A stretch of DNA of 35,361 bases from Alphaproteobacteria bacterium (GTDB lineage: Bacteria; Pseudomonadota; Alphaproteobacteria; UBA828): contig WTGU01000119.1 in the NCBI GenBank assembly GCA_011523425.1, forward strand, positions 1 through 35,361. Direction: 5' to 3'. How positions within the stretch are numbered: position 1 is the stretch's first letter; each line of letters begins with the position of its first letter. The translations under genes were made by a program, and so were the position numbers. This document shows, one piece after another, positions 1 to 10,527 of this stretch. The notes beneath the pieces were generated by a model. The model was not told where the DNA came from and searched no databases. It saw only the letters and a program-made list of their open reading frames with translations.

Positions 1-51
1 AGGGGGAGGTGGGAGTCAAGCCGTGGTGACCTCGTATGGTCGGATAATGCT

Positions 52-1347
<1,296 letters not shown>

Positions 1348-1349
1348 GC

Positions 1350-2525
1350 TCAGCCCTCTTCGCCGTCCGCAGCGGCGAGCGGGCGTGCGCCGCCGGCCTG
1401 CCAGAGGTGGTCGCAGCCGAGCCGCTCGGCCTCCGCCGCCGGGTCCTCTACGGGTGCGAGGCCGGCGACGGTGATCCAGCCCTCCTCGCGGAGCGCGGCG
1501 CCGTCCGCCCGCGCGGTGCCGTAGGGCAGGTAGATCCGGCGCGGCGCTGGCGGCGCGGGCGCGGCGCGCAGCAGCGTATCGAGATAGAGCGTGCAGCCGA
1601 CGGCCTCCTCGTCCGCGCCGGCGTCGCCCACCGAATAGCGGCCGCCGCGGCCGAGCTCGGTGCGCACGCCGCCGGCGAACAGGCTGAAGCCCGTGCCGGT
1701 GTGGTACTCGAAGCCGCGCCATTCCACCGGGTCGACGGTGATGGGGAGCGCCGGCGCCGCCTCGCGCAGCAGCGCCGCGATATCGGTCAGCGCGGCCAGC
1801 GCCCGCCCCGCCGCGCCGGGGAGCGCGAGCGGCGCAAGCGCATCGAGCGCCGTCTCCGCCGGGCCGGTGGCGCGCAGCAGGGAGAGCAGGCGCTCCGCCA
1901 CCTCGCCGCCCGCCTCGGCCACCGCGGTCGCGTCCTTGCGATCAAGCGCCTCGCGCAGCGGCTCCGCCCGGCCGGCATCGAGGCCCGCGTCATCCAGCAG
2001 CGACGCCACCAGCGTCGGCGCGTTGAGATCGACGGAGAGTCCTTCCTCGATCCCGAGGCCGGCGAGCGCGTCCGCGGCCAGCAGGATGACCTCGGCGTCG
2101 CAGGCGGCGCCGGCGCCGATGCCGATCAGCTCGAAGCCGACCTGGCGGAACTGGCGCTCAGGGCGCAGCTCGCTGCCCCGCACCCGCAGGATCTCGCCGG
2201 CGTAGCTGAGGCGCAGCGGCCGCGGGCTGCGGGTGAGCCGGGAGGCCGCGATGCGCGCGATCTGCGGCGTGAGGTCGCTGCGGAGCGCCAGCATGCGGTG
2301 CGAGGCCGGGTCCATCAGGCGGAAGGTCTGGTCGGCGAGCCCGGCGCCGGCGCCACTCAGCAGGCTGTCCTCGAACTCGACCAGCGGCGGCTTGACCCGC
2401 TCGTAGCCGTGGGCCGCGAAGCGCGCGAGCAACGCCTCGGCAAGCGCGGCCTCGGCGCCCGCGTCGGGCGGCAGCAGGTCGCGCAGACCGGTCGGCAGCA
2501 GGGCCGGCTTCTCGTGCTGGTTCAT
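1350..2525 (-). CDS. hisZ: ATP phosphoribosyltransferase regulatory subunit HisZ
   Basis: HisZ is a histidyl-tRNA synthetase paralogue with no aminoacylation role. It forms a complex with the short HisG and makes it active and histidine-sensitive in the first step of histidine synthesis. The 391-residue product starts with the characteristic [12 protein letters not shown] segment and has the class II synthetase-like core, including a motif-2-like stretch ([13 protein letters not shown], then [12 protein letters not shown]) and a late GRGGRYS motif. It starts at ATG 2525. purA follows after two bases. No hisG is in the window. The hisZ-purA pairing is typical of several alphaproteobacteria, which supports the taxonomic guess. 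Confidence 0.95.
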   Translation of the reverse strand: MNQHEKPALLPTGLRDLLPPDAGAEAALAEALLARFAAHGYERVKPPLVEFEDSLLSGAGAGLADQTFRLMDPASHRMLALRSDLTPQIARIAASRLTRSPRPLRLSYAGEILRVRGSELRPERQFRQVGFELIGIGAGAACDAEVILLAADALAGLGIEEGLSVDLNAPTLVASLLDDAGLDAGRAEPLREALDRKDATAVAEAGGEVAERLLSLLRATGPAETALDALAPLALPGAAGRALAALTDIAALLREAAPALPITVDPVEWRGFEYHTGTGFSLFAGGVRTELGRGGRYSVGDAGADEEAVGCTLYLDTLLRAAPAPPAPRRIYLPYGTARADGAALREEGWITVAGLAPVEDPAAEAERLGCDHLWQAGGARPLAAADGEEG

Positions 2526-2616
2526 GGCGGTGACACTCTACAGCCCCCGCCCGGCGGCCGAAACGGCCGCAGGGGGGCGAGCGGGTATGAAGCGGGAATA
2601 CGGCGGGGACGGCCGC

Positions 2617-2645
2617 TTGACCCTCCGCCGGCGCCTCCCTATCGT
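2617..2645 (+). promoter_or_regulatory. Sigma-70-type promoter of tRNA-Lys
   Basis: A TTGACC -35 box (2617-2622) and a TATCGT -10 box (2640-2645) are separated by exactly 17 bases. The -10 box ends 13 bases before the mature tRNA start at 2659, as expected for a tRNA promoter. The boxes are read directly; promoter activity is inferred. Confidence 0.6.
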
Positions 2646-2658
2646 CTCGCGGCAGGGT

Positions 2659-2734
2659 GCGCCCGTAGCTCAGGCGGTAGAGCATCTGACTTTTAATCAG
2701 AGGGTCCCTGGTTCGAGTCCAGGCGGGCGTACCA
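2659..2734 (+). tRNA. tRNA-Lys (anticodon TTT)
   Basis: The 76-nt sequence folds into a full cloverleaf: acceptor GCGCCCG/CGGGCGT with a terminal G-T wobble, D stem GCTC/GAGC, anticodon stem TCTGA/TCAGA, loop CTTTTAA with anticodon TTT at 2692-2694, T stem CCTGG/CCAGG around TTCGAGT, and an encoded CCA end at 2732-2734. Its last 39 bases are repeated exactly at 21945-21983, so the gene served as an integration site and its 3' half may have been supplied by the incoming element. Confidence 0.97.
2696..2734 (+). repeat. Left direct repeat (attL-like), inside tRNA-Lys
   Basis: This 39-base block runs from the last base of the anticodon loop to the CCA end of tRNA-Lys. It is identical to 21945-21983; the bases immediately outside differ on both sides, so the identity is bounded exactly. 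Its length and position match att cores of tRNA-targeting islands. Confidence 0.85.
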
Positions 2735-2765
2735 TTCAACTCAATAACTTAGAGAACAATAGGTC

Positions 2766-2817
2766 AACACTTCTGCATCTTGTTTTGCACTTTTTCGGGA
2801 ACGGTTTTACACTTTTG
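2766..2817 (+). repeat. Three short iterated CACTT-type repeats next to the left att repeat
   Basis: Just inside the island, three related motifs share a CAC-plus-T-run core: AACACTTCTG (2766-2775), TTTTGCACTTTT (2783-2794) and TTTTACACTTTT (2805-2816). The CAC cores lie 20 and 22 bases apart, about two helical turns each, and the last two motifs match at 11 of 12 positions. Spacing and position suit arm-type binding sites for a tyrosine recombinase, but they could be chance in AT-rich DNA. Confidence 0.35.
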
Positions 2818-2823
2818 TTCCTG

Positions 2824-2973
2824 ATCCGCCCTTGGGCGCGGAGCGCCAGCCTCATCGGCACCTGCAAACTCAACGACGTCAATCCGCAGGCGTATCTCGC
2901 CGACACCCTGCGCCGGATCGTCGGTCGACATGCACCCCATGTCACGCATCGACGACCTGATCCCCTGGAACTT
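2824..2973 (+). pseudogene. IS66-family transposase (TnpC) C-terminal remnant, frameshifted
   Basis: One frame encodes ASLIGTCKLNDVNPQAYLAD followed by TLRRIVGRH, and the +1 frame continues with HPMSRIDDLIPWNF. Joined, they match the conserved C-terminal tail of IS66-type transposases (SLIETCKLN...LPWNF pattern). A frameshift near 2930 separates the halves, and the rest of the transposase, the accessory genes tnpA and tnpB and the terminal repeats are missing. It sits between the tRNA-Lys and the reductase-sulfotransferase gene. It is a dead fragment and suggests past IS activity or deletion at this island end, possibly the event that removed an integrase. Confidence 0.75.
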
Positions 2974-3085
2974 CACCCCGACAATCCTGGGTGTTACCCC
3001 GGGGCAGACCGCTCATGGCCGTATCGCCCCCAGAACCGGAACGGTGGGCGGCTGCTGCGCCCACTCCTATCGATACGCCATGGGG

Positions 3086-5581
3086 CTACGCAATCTTCCG
3101 CGAGCCAACGAACTCCCGATACGGCGCAAATGCGGCTGAGACCCGTTCTGTGTTGAGGCCGAAGTCCTCCAGGTTGTATCGATGCGGCGGCTCTTGCCGA
3201 CGCTGTTCCGCCTGCCGTTCGAGCCAACTCTCCATTTCGGCCGTAGCCGCCGGCTCGAGCCGCCAATCGAACCGTTCGTAAATTTCGCTGACCACCCCCA
3301 TCGGGTTCTCGACCAGGTCGCGGTAGTTCACATCGACCCAGCGCGCCTCGAGCTCGGGGCACGACGCCCGGAACCGCATTGCCTCGTTGAGCATGCCGCT
3401 CATCAGGTCCAGCTGCTCGGCACCGGTGTCGTGCCGCGGACGCGGCTCGATGGAGATGGAGCGTATCCGGTCCACAAGGCTGTTCCACGATCCCATGAAC
3501 TGCGTGGGCTCGCGGTGGGTCTGGATGAAAACCGCATCCGGGTAACTCGCGAGCAGTGCCTCCAGCTCCATGAGATGGAAGGGCATCTTGAACAACCAAG
3601 CCTTCCGGGCGTCGCGCTCGCGCTGCCGACGCTGCCAGGTGAAGTGCCGCATGACGCGACGGTGATAGGCGTAGGCATTGTCCGAACCGGTGGCGGCAAG
3701 CCAGCTGCGGTAGTCCGGCACGTAGTACGCGACGGCGTTGACCCAGGATGCGAAGGACTGCCTGAGGATCGGGAAATCCTCCTCGGGCTCGTCGATATCG
3801 ATGCGGTGCATTTCGGCGAACTGATCCACGACCCGAACGGAGTCCAGCACCTCCTTCACGTGAAGTCGGCGCGGGTCGCCGGCGGTGCGCGCCACGGTAT
3901 CGTACGCCCCGCTTGACAGGACCGGCTCCGACAGCTCGTAGCGTCGCAGCGTCCAGAACCTTTCGTCGCGCGCCATCATGCGGTGCAGAAACGTGGTGCC
4001 GGTTCGATTGATCCCCACGATGAACACCGGACGCACGATCTCCTCGCGCTCGATCTCGGGGTGCTGCTGCCACTCGCGGGCGAGCGCCGCATTGTTGCGA
4101 AGCTGGCGGTTCAGTTCGTAGACGAGATGCGGGCGTCTCTCCTCCAGCAATCCGGCCTGTGGTGCGCTGAGTACCTCCACAAGGCGCTGGAATCCCGTAC
4201 GCATCCACGCAGGAAACGTGTGGTCGAAGGGAACGCCGACGCGTTCGGCGTAACCCTCGGCCTGCGCCATCAGGCGGTCGAGGTCCAGGCGGGCTTTCGG
4301 CACCGGATAGGGCCACCCATCGCCCTGTCGCCGTATCCAGTCGTAGGAGCGCGAATGCCGGAGGAGCAATGCCGGCCACCGGACAGGAAAGGGACAGTCC
4401 TCGCGAATGGCGCGATCGTCGACCGGAGCGACGCCGCGGGCCTCGCCGTCCGCGAACCAGTACGATGCGAAGAAATCGAGCAGGGTCCACAGCCCGTGCA
4501 GCGGAGAGCGCTCTCCAAGCGCCTCGCAGGCACGCTTGAACGTCTCGTATGGAACTTCGCGCAAGTAGAGTCCGAAATCGGCCGGCCCGAAATCGTCATG
4601 CGGAGGTTGCGGATCGCAGCAATGGTAGATCGTGAACCGCCGCTTGGGATTCGCCGAGATTGCGGCGCATATCTCGGTGAGCGTATCCACCGGCTCGGCA
4701 CAGCTCTGTATGGAGAAGCCGGCGGGAGCCATTTCGATCTGTATCGCCGCGAGGTAGATGGAGAGCGCGACGGCGCTCGCGTTCGTGAAACCTGTGCTGG
4801 ACATCCCCGTCTGCGGCAGGCGAAAAATCGCCACCGGCAGTCCGGCCGCGTTCGCGAAGAGCAGGACCTGCTCGGAAACGAGCTTGCTCCACGGGTATCC
4901 AAGGAAACCGAGCGGCAACAGCCTCTTCATAGTTGCCAGATCGGGCTGTATGTGATGTCCGATACGACTGCGACGGAATTCGTTCGAGAAATTGCAGAAG
5001 TACTCGGGGAAAACGGCCATCGTGGAAGCGTAGAAGACGTGCTTGAAACGCGTTCGCAGGCACAACGCGAGCACATTGCGAAGACTGGTCGCGTTCACGT
5101 CGCGTATCGAGGCGTAGGACGACACGAGGGAGAGGTCGGCGGCGAGGTGGTAGACCGCGTCGATGCGTCGGCACAGATCGTCGAATTTCGCATCGCTCAG
5201 GCCCAATCGAGGCGCGCGGATATCCCCGGCCACGACCCGGATGCGCGGCCCGAATGCGTCGTCCCAGATCTCGGCGTGCTCCAGGGCGGCGCGTATCCGC
5301 GCGAAGCCATGCTCGACGCCGTCCGCGCGGACCAGGCAATGCACGACGAGGCCATCGTCTTGCCGCAGGAGACCGCGCAACAGAAAGCGGCCCACGAACC
5401 CGGTGGCGCCGGTCAGCAGCACTTCCCGGAAGTCGTTTGCAGATACCGGTTCGGCCGGCGATTCCTCCCCGATGGTGGAATGAATGAAACTGCGCAAACC
5501 GTCGAGGTCGCGCTGGCACTGCATCGGCATGCGACCAGCAAGGGAGGGCACCACGCGGGAAGCGGGGAGTGTTTCAGCCAT
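3086..5581 (-). CDS. Thioester reductase-sulfotransferase fusion protein
   Basis: This 831-residue protein has two enzyme halves. Residues about 50-430 are an extended short-chain dehydrogenase of the thioester-reductase/fatty-acyl reductase type (NAD_binding_4-like): nucleotide loop TGATGFVG at 57-64, DVNAT near 161-165, a Ser/Thr at 186-187, and the catalytic YxxxK at Tyr229-Lys233. Residues about 430-831 are a sulfotransferase of the Sulfotransfer_3 type, with the PAPS 5'-phosphosulfate loop GINRTGTTFLHR at 523-534 and a 3'-phosphate-binding region around HREP...SW (689-699). Reductase domains of this kind release acyl chains from carrier proteins as aldehydes or alcohols; sulfotransferases move sulfate from PAPS to hydroxyls. 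The PKS lies upstream on the same strand, 260 bases away. Inference: reductive release is coupled to sulfation of the resulting alcohol or a chain hydroxyl. No signal peptide is seen, so it should be cytosolic. An ATG at codon 18 is an alternative start. Confidence 0.85.
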   Translation of the reverse strand: MAETLPASRVVPSLAGRMPMQCQRDLDGLRSFIHSTIGEESPAEPVSANDFREVLLTGATGFVGRFLLRGLLRQDDGLVVHCLVRADGVEHGFARIRAALEHAEIWDDAFGPRIRVVAGDIRAPRLGLSDAKFDDLCRRIDAVYHLAADLSLVSSYASIRDVNATSLRNVLALCLRTRFKHVFYASTMAVFPEYFCNFSNEFRRSRIGHHIQPDLATMKRLLPLGFLGYPWSKLVSEQVLLFANAAGLPVAIFRLPQTGMSSTGFTNASAVALSIYLAAIQIEMAPAGFSIQSCAEPVDTLTEICAAISANPKRRFTIYHCCDPQPPHDDFGPADFGLYLREVPYETFKRACEALGERSPLHGLWTLLDFFASYWFADGEARGVAPVDDRAIREDCPFPVRWPALLLRHSRSYDWIRRQGDGWPYPVPKARLDLDRLMAQAEGYAERVGVPFDHTFPAWMRTGFQRLVEVLSAPQAGLLEERRPHLVYELNRQLRNNAALAREWQQHPEIEREEIVRPVFIVGINRTGTTFLHRMMARDERFWTLRRYELSEPVLSSGAYDTVARTAGDPRRLHVKEVLDSVRVVDQFAEMHRIDIDEPEEDFPILRQSFASWVNAVAYYVPDYRSWLAATGSDNAYAYHRRVMRHFTWQRRQRERDARKAWLFKMPFHLMELEALLASYPDAVFIQTHREPTQFMGSWNSLVDRIRSISIEPRPRHDTGAEQLDLMSGMLNEAMRFRASCPELEARWVDVNYRDLVENPMGVVSEIYERFDWRLEPAATAEMESWLERQAEQRRQEPPHRYNLEDFGLNTERVSAAFAPYREFVGSRKIA

Positions 5582-5666
5582 CTCGTGTCTCGCTCGCTAC
5601 CGGGGACGCCGAACCTGAGCCCACCCGGTCGCCGCGGGCTGCGACTGCTGGGCCGAGGATCGGAAA

Positions 5667-5689
5667 CCGAGCACCCCGGGAATGCTCGG
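5667..5689. other. Inverted repeat between the PKS and reductase-sulfotransferase genes
   Basis: The arms CCGAGCA (5667-5673) and TGCTCGG (5683-5689) are perfect complements around a 9-base loop containing CCCCGGG. There is no T-run on either strand, so it is not a classical terminator. It lies in the 260-base gap (5582-5841) that otherwise shows no coding signal, and could be an attenuating or mRNA-stabilising hairpin or an operator. Confidence 0.35.
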
Positions 5690-5841
5690 GTCTGCAGAAC
5701 CAGGGGTGCGACGCTGCGGAGGAGGCCGTGTCCGATCCATGAGTGCCACCTTCCCGACAACGCGCCGCATGGAGGCATGTAGTTTTTTGTAACGTGCCGG
5801 TGCCCTGGTCGGTATGGAATCCGGGCCGGGCTGGCGAATGG

Positions 5842-8800
5842 TCAAGACTCCGTCGTCATTTCGTTTCGGCTCGCACCGGGCGCTGGCGGAAAGTGATCTT
5901 CCAGGACGCTTGCGAATTCCGACGGCCTTCGGCGTCCGCGGAGCCGCCCGGAGAGAGGCGCGTCCGCGCTCTCCACCGCATCGGTCTCGCCTTCCACCTC
6001 CTCGGGCTGTTCCGCTCTGTGGACGATCGCATGCGCCAAGGACTGGCAGGTGGCGGTGGTCATCAGTTCCAGAGCGCTGACCTGGAAGTTGAACTGATTC
6101 TGAAGATACGCCACGAGCTCGGCAACGGAGATCGAATTGAATCCGAAGCTCGCCAACGGCTCGTCCATGTCACCTTCATCGTGGCCGCATAGCTCGGCGA
6201 CCTTCTCGGCAATCTGCGTCATCACGGTTTCGAGCGTGAGTCGGTCGTCGGAATGACCCTGGAACGCATCGTTGTTGCTCATCAGGCGACCGATACGCAT
6301 GTAGTCCGCAGAGTCGACGGTCAACGGAACCCGCTTGAACAGCGCGGTCACTAGGTGGTCGCTGTCGGGCAGTCTGCGCAGCGTGTAGTCGAGGTTGGCG
6401 ATTGCGAAGTGAACGCTCACCGGGGGCATGCCGGCCATCCTCAGCATGCGCAGCACATGGTGGTTTCGCGAGGCCATACCGACCTCGGCGACCGCCGCAA
6501 TGTTGTAGGACAGCGCCGGCAAACCCTGCCTGCGGCGCCACACTGCGAGGCCATCGAGGTAAGCGTTGGCGGCGCTGTAGTTGATCTGTCCGGGATTGCC
6601 GAAGGTTGAGGCAGTGGACGAGGCCATGACGAAGAGGTCGAGCGGATGCCCGGCGGTCGCCCGGTGAAGATTCAGCGCGCCGGTAGCCTTGGGAGCGAAT
6701 ACCGTCTCCACGGAGTCCCGCGACATGGTGTCGAGCAGACGGTCATCGAGCACACCGGCGAAGTGAAAGACGCCCTTGAGCGGCCGGCGCAGGCCGGCGA
6801 CGCAGCGCTCAACGTCCGCCGCAATCGCGACATCGCCAGCGACGATGTCGATCTCGCACTCCCAGTCCATGTATTGCAGCGCGGTCGATTCGCTCACCCA
6901 GTCGGCGTTGCGGCGGCGCTCGGGGTCCCGATCCATCAACGTGAGATGGCGGGCTCCGATTGATACGAGATAGGGCAGCAGGGACAGGCCGAATCCGCCG
7001 AGGCCGCCGCTCACGAGGTAGGTCGCATCGGGGTCGAGCAGTGGACGCCGATCGACGATCGGGAACCGCGGATGAACGCCGGCCGGCGGGGCCCTGAGCA
7101 CCAGCTTCCCCTGATGCTTGCCGCTGGTCATCAAGCGCAGGGCCTTCGCATAGTCCTCGTAGTCGTAGACCGTGATCGGCAACGGTGGCAGTTCGCCCCG
7201 TTCGAGCAGGTCGAGACAGGTCTCTGAGAGTCGGCGCAGGAGCCAGGGGTCATCGACCATCAGGCGATCCACGTCGACCGCCGCGAAGCGCAGGTTCTTG
7301 CGGAAGACGTAGAGGCCTAGCGGGTTGTCGGAGTAGATGTCGACCTTCCCAATCTCGCAATGCCAACCGCCCGGACGCAGGGCCTCCAGGCACAGCGCGA
7401 GATGACGGCCGGCAAGGGAATTCAGCACCACGTCGACACCCTCGCCGCGTGTCGCTTCCATCAGCTCGTCGTACCAATTCTCGCTGTGCGAATCGAACGC
7501 CGCACTCGCACCGAGCTCGAGAAGCCGCTCGCGCTTGGCATCGCTTCCCGCCGTTGCGTAGATCGTGGCCCCTGCGCGCCTGGCAAGCGCGATGGCGGCC
7601 TGCCCCACGCCGCCCATGGCCGAGTGAATGAGGACACTCTGACCTTCGGAGAGCCGAGCCAGGTGAACAAGGGCATAGTACGCGGTGAGGTAGACCGACA
7701 GCGAAGACGCGGCTTGCTCCATGTCGAGGCGGGCGGGCTTGGAAAACACAAGGGGGGCGTCGACGACTGCCCGATTGGCGATACACCCGCCCTTGGTGAA
7801 AACCACCTCGTCGCCGGCCAGGCAATGGTCCACACCCTCGCCGACCCGGCGCACGACTCCACTTGCTTCCATGCCGACCTCCAGCCCCAGCGCGGAGCGT
7901 TCGTAGGCCGCCGAGGGCAGCAGTCCCAAGGTCACCATGACATCGCGGAAGTTGAGCGCCGCTGCCTTCACGTCGATCTCCACCATGCCCGGCCCGAGCG
8001 CCGCGGGTTCGTACGTCTTCATCTGCAACCCGCCGATCTGCCCCGGGTTGTCCAGGCACAGGCGGTAGGTGGTTTCGTCGCCGGCGGGGACGCAGGGAGC
8101 ATGGTCACGAATGCTCTCTATGCGGGGCACCCACAGGCGGCCCTCCCGCACCGCGATCTCCCGATCGCGCAGATCGCAGCGAGCGAGCGAGGCCAGGGTC
8201 TTCAGGTCGTCGTCGGCACCGAGATCCACCTGACGGAAGTCGATACCGGCGTCCTCGCCCACCTCGATCGCCATGCTGCGAACCGCGCCCCACAAACCGC
8301 ACCCGCGCGGGTCGTGAACATCGAAGGCGGCCCCCTGGGTCACAACGGTGACGCGGCACCGGGAATGCGCATGCTCGGTGCGGTACGACACCAGTGCCCT
8401 GACGAGGGCGACGAGAGCCGACACCACCCCCTCGCCGGTGGGGTCCTGCGGATCACGACCACAGAAGAAGTCGACAGCCTGCACGTCCGCCGCCCGAGGC
8501 CACTCCTCGATATCGTGGTCCTCACCGCAGACGAGGGGCTGAAAGTCGATCGGGTACACCTCCGGATCGTCGAGCAGGGAGGCCCAGTCCTGCGCCGGGC
8601 TGTGCGCTTCACCCACCACCCAACGGGGCGTCGGAACAGCCGTCGCGTTCAGGGAGTCCGGCCACGACTGCGGGGCCTGAAGCAGGGTGCTGCGCGGCGC
8701 GGCGCGAACGACGGCCCATCCGGCGCCCGGTTCGAGTACGTCGCCTTCGGAGTGAGAGACCAGCGCCAGGCCTCCGGCCACCAGCAGGCGTCTCCAGAAC

Positions 8801-10509
8801 TCCCAGTCGGCGGGGGCGAATGCGGCCGTATCGCGATGCAGAAGGAGCACTTCCACCGCACCCGGACGCAGCAGACCCTCATCGAGACCGGTCGCCTGGC
8901 ACTCGGCCGGGTCGATGCATTCGAATCGCAGAGCGGCGTCGGCCGCGTGAAACGCCTCGTAGTTATTCCCGGCGGTTTCTTCATCGTCGCTGACGAGCCA
9001 GAACTCGCCGTGCCCTCCGGCACTCGACAGGTGCCCGACGCACTGCTCGAGCATGGTCTGCTCGGGCTCCCTGCACCCGGCGAACTCCAGGATGCGACAC
9101 GCGCGGCCCTCGCCGTCAACGCGCCGTTCAAGAGCGGCGATCAACGCCACGGGATCGATGTCGCCGGCGGGCAGCCGGTCGGCGAACGCCTGGGCGTTCG
9201 GCAGGAACTTGGGCTGCCAGACGATCCGGTGCTTGCTGTGGGGCAGGTCGCCCCTTTTCAGGTTCGAGTCGAAATGGATGTATTTCTGGACGTAGGCAAC
9301 GAGGGCTCCATTGGACTGGTCGTAGAAGCTGATGCTGCCCGACAGCCGCTCGCCCTCCAAAGGGCTGAACTGGCCCTTGTCGTCGATATCCAGGGCGCGA
9401 TCCGGAGGATCCCTCAGGAGACAGGTCAGCCGCGGTCCCGCCGCCGCGCCGAGAAACGTCATGTGCTCGATTCGCCGCGGAATGCACAGGTGATCGGACG
9501 TACCCAACAGGCTGTAGAGAAACGCCTGAAATGCGCCGTCGATCAGCGGGGGGTAGCAGACGTACCCCTCCTCAAGGCCGTCGGCCCACAGGGTTTCGTC
9601 GACTTCGAGATCGACCAGATAGGACCGGGTCGACACGTGGCGCTGGATCTGCCGGATGTTTCTGCAGTGGGGACCGTAGCGGTACGTATCGCCCAGCACT
9701 GCCTCGAAGCATTCGTAGAGTTCGTCTCCTGAGCCGTTCTCGACTGGCGCGTAGCCGGAGCGGTCGACGTCCTCGAGCCTGCCCGGAGTGTCTGGCGCCG
9801 GCGGGTCGCTCAACAGTCGCACCTTGCCCCGACAGTGCGGCTCGCTCCTGCTTTCCCCGCCGTAGGGCCGGGTGGAGATGACGAAGGTGAATTCGGACGG
9901 GGAATTGGCGACCGGATGTAGCACCGTCTGCAGGCGCACCGGCGTTCTCGGGACCGGGCAGGGCTGAAGAAACTCGATCACGTCGAAGTGCACCGGCACC
10001 CCGCCGAACGCCTCGAGAACCATCTCGATGTAGCCCGTCGCCGGCATGATCGCCGCGTGATGGACCACGTGGTCGGCGGCCCACGGAAAGGCCCGGTCAG
10101 AGAAACGCGCCTCGAACATCGGGTGATCGCACGGGATCCGGTGACCGACGAGCGGGCCGTGAGAGTACTCGGCTGCCTGATTGTGGAACTCGTCGTCCGC
10201 CGTGGTATCCGCCTTCTTCTCCTCGTCCCTCGGATGTCCCGGCAGCAGGTGAGGGAGGGGCTCGGGGCGCGGATACCGGGAGGCGAAGTCGAGGGTCACG
10301 CCGGCTCTGAACAAAGCCCCCAGCGATTCGAGAAAACCGTTGCGCGTATCGCTGTCGCGCATGAATGTCGCGATCGAGGTCGGGGTGGACACACCGTCGG
10401 CCAGGCATTGGGCGATGACGGGCTGCAGCGCGCAGTGCGGCGCAAGCTCGAGCACCGCGTGCGGCCGGTGGTCGCGCTTGACGACGTCCATCGCGGCGGC
10501 AAAGCGCAC
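5842..10509 (-). CDS. Type I PKS, C-terminal part (AT end-DH-pseudoMT-pseudoKR-ER-KR-ACP)
   Basis: This 1555-codon frame is the in-frame continuation of the KS-AT open frame upstream, separated from it by one TGA and six further codons; the GTG at 10509 is only a nominal start. Domains: residues 1-80 finish the acyltransferase. The dehydratase spans about 115-415, with His147 (WAADHVVHHAAIMP, so the usual Gly of HxxxGxxxxP is His) and Asp324 (YPPLIDGAFQ). Residues about 430-620 look like a methyltransferase fold with a broken SAM motif, and about 640-800 like a structural KR subdomain. The enoylreductase spans about 815-1140 (NADPH loop HSAMGGVGQAA at 962-972). The ketoreductase spans about 1150-1400 (GGLGGFG 1168-1174, Ser1298, Tyr1311, Asn1315, LDD motif as in B-type). 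The ACP spans about 1425-1500 with Ser1459 in GFNSI, where Asn replaces the usual Asp. A fully reducing iterative chain builder is inferred. No thioesterase follows. Confidence 0.85.
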   Translation of the reverse strand: MRFAAAMDVVKRDHRPHAVLELAPHCALQPVIAQCLADGVSTPTSIATFMRDSDTRNGFLESLGALFRAGVTLDFASRYPRPEPLPHLLPGHPRDEEKKADTTADDEFHNQAAEYSHGPLVGHRIPCDHPMFEARFSDRAFPWAADHVVHHAAIMPATGYIEMVLEAFGGVPVHFDVIEFLQPCPVPRTPVRLQTVLHPVANSPSEFTFVISTRPYGGESRSEPHCRGKVRLLSDPPAPDTPGRLEDVDRSGYAPVENGSGDELYECFEAVLGDTYRYGPHCRNIRQIQRHVSTRSYLVDLEVDETLWADGLEEGYVCYPPLIDGAFQAFLYSLLGTSDHLCIPRRIEHMTFLGAAAGPRLTCLLRDPPDRALDIDDKGQFSPLEGERLSGSISFYDQSNGALVAYVQKYIHFDSNLKRGDLPHSKHRIVWQPKFLPNAQAFADRLPAGDIDPVALIAALERRVDGEGRACRILEFAGCREPEQTMLEQCVGHLSSAGGHGEFWLVSDDEETAGNNYEAFHAADAALRFECIDPAECQATGLDEGLLRPGAVEVLLLHRDTAAFAPADWEFWRRLLVAGGLALVSHSEGDVLEPGAGWAVVRAAPRSTLLQAPQSWPDSLNATAVPTPRWVVGEAHSPAQDWASLLDDPEVYPIDFQPLVCGEDHDIEEWPRAADVQAVDFFCGRDPQDPTGEGVVSALVALVRALVSYRTEHAHSRCRVTVVTQGAAFDVHDPRGCGLWGAVRSMAIEVGEDAGIDFRQVDLGADDDLKTLASLARCDLRDREIAVREGRLWVPRIESIRDHAPCVPAGDETTYRLCLDNPGQIGGLQMKTYEPAALGPGMVEIDVKAAALNFRDVMVTLGLLPSAAYERSALGLEVGMEASGVVRRVGEGVDHCLAGDEVVFTKGGCIANRAVVDAPLVFSKPARLDMEQAASSLSVYLTAYYALVHLARLSEGQSVLIHSAMGGVGQAAIALARRAGATIYATAGSDAKRERLLELGASAAFDSHSENWYDELMEATRGEGVDVVLNSLAGRHLALCLEALRPGGWHCEIGKVDIYSDNPLGLYVFRKNLRFAAVDVDRLMVDDPWLLRRLSETCLDLLERGELPPLPITVYDYEDYAKALRLMTSGKHQGKLVLRAPPAGVHPRFPIVDRRPLLDPDATYLVSGGLGGFGLSLLPYLVSIGARHLTLMDRDPERRRNADWVSESTALQYMDWECEIDIVAGDVAIAADVERCVAGLRRPLKGVFHFAGVLDDRLLDTMSRDSVETVFAPKATGALNLHRATAGHPLDLFVMASSTASTFGNPGQINYSAANAYLDGLAVWRRRQGLPALSYNIAAVAEVGMASRNHHVLRMLRMAGMPPVSVHFAIANLDYTLRRLPDSDHLVTALFKRVPLTVDSADYMRIGRLMSNNDAFQGHSDDRLTLETVMTQIAEKVAELCGHDEGDMDEPLASFGFNSISVAELVAYLQNQFNFQVSALELMTTATCQSLAHAIVHRAEQPEEVEGETDAVESADAPLSGRLRGRRRPSEFASVLEDHFPPAPGASRNEMTTES

Positions 10510-10527
10510 GGGCTGGCGGATGTTCGA

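Noticed and set aside
3983-5782. 599-codon plus-strand open frame opposite the reductase-sulfotransferase gene
   Set aside because: The composition is that of an antisense shadow; the minus strand carries complete enzyme motifs.
7360-9732. 790-codon plus-strand open frame inside the PKS region
   Set aside because: Antisense shadow of the ER/DH region, lacking any recognisable domain.
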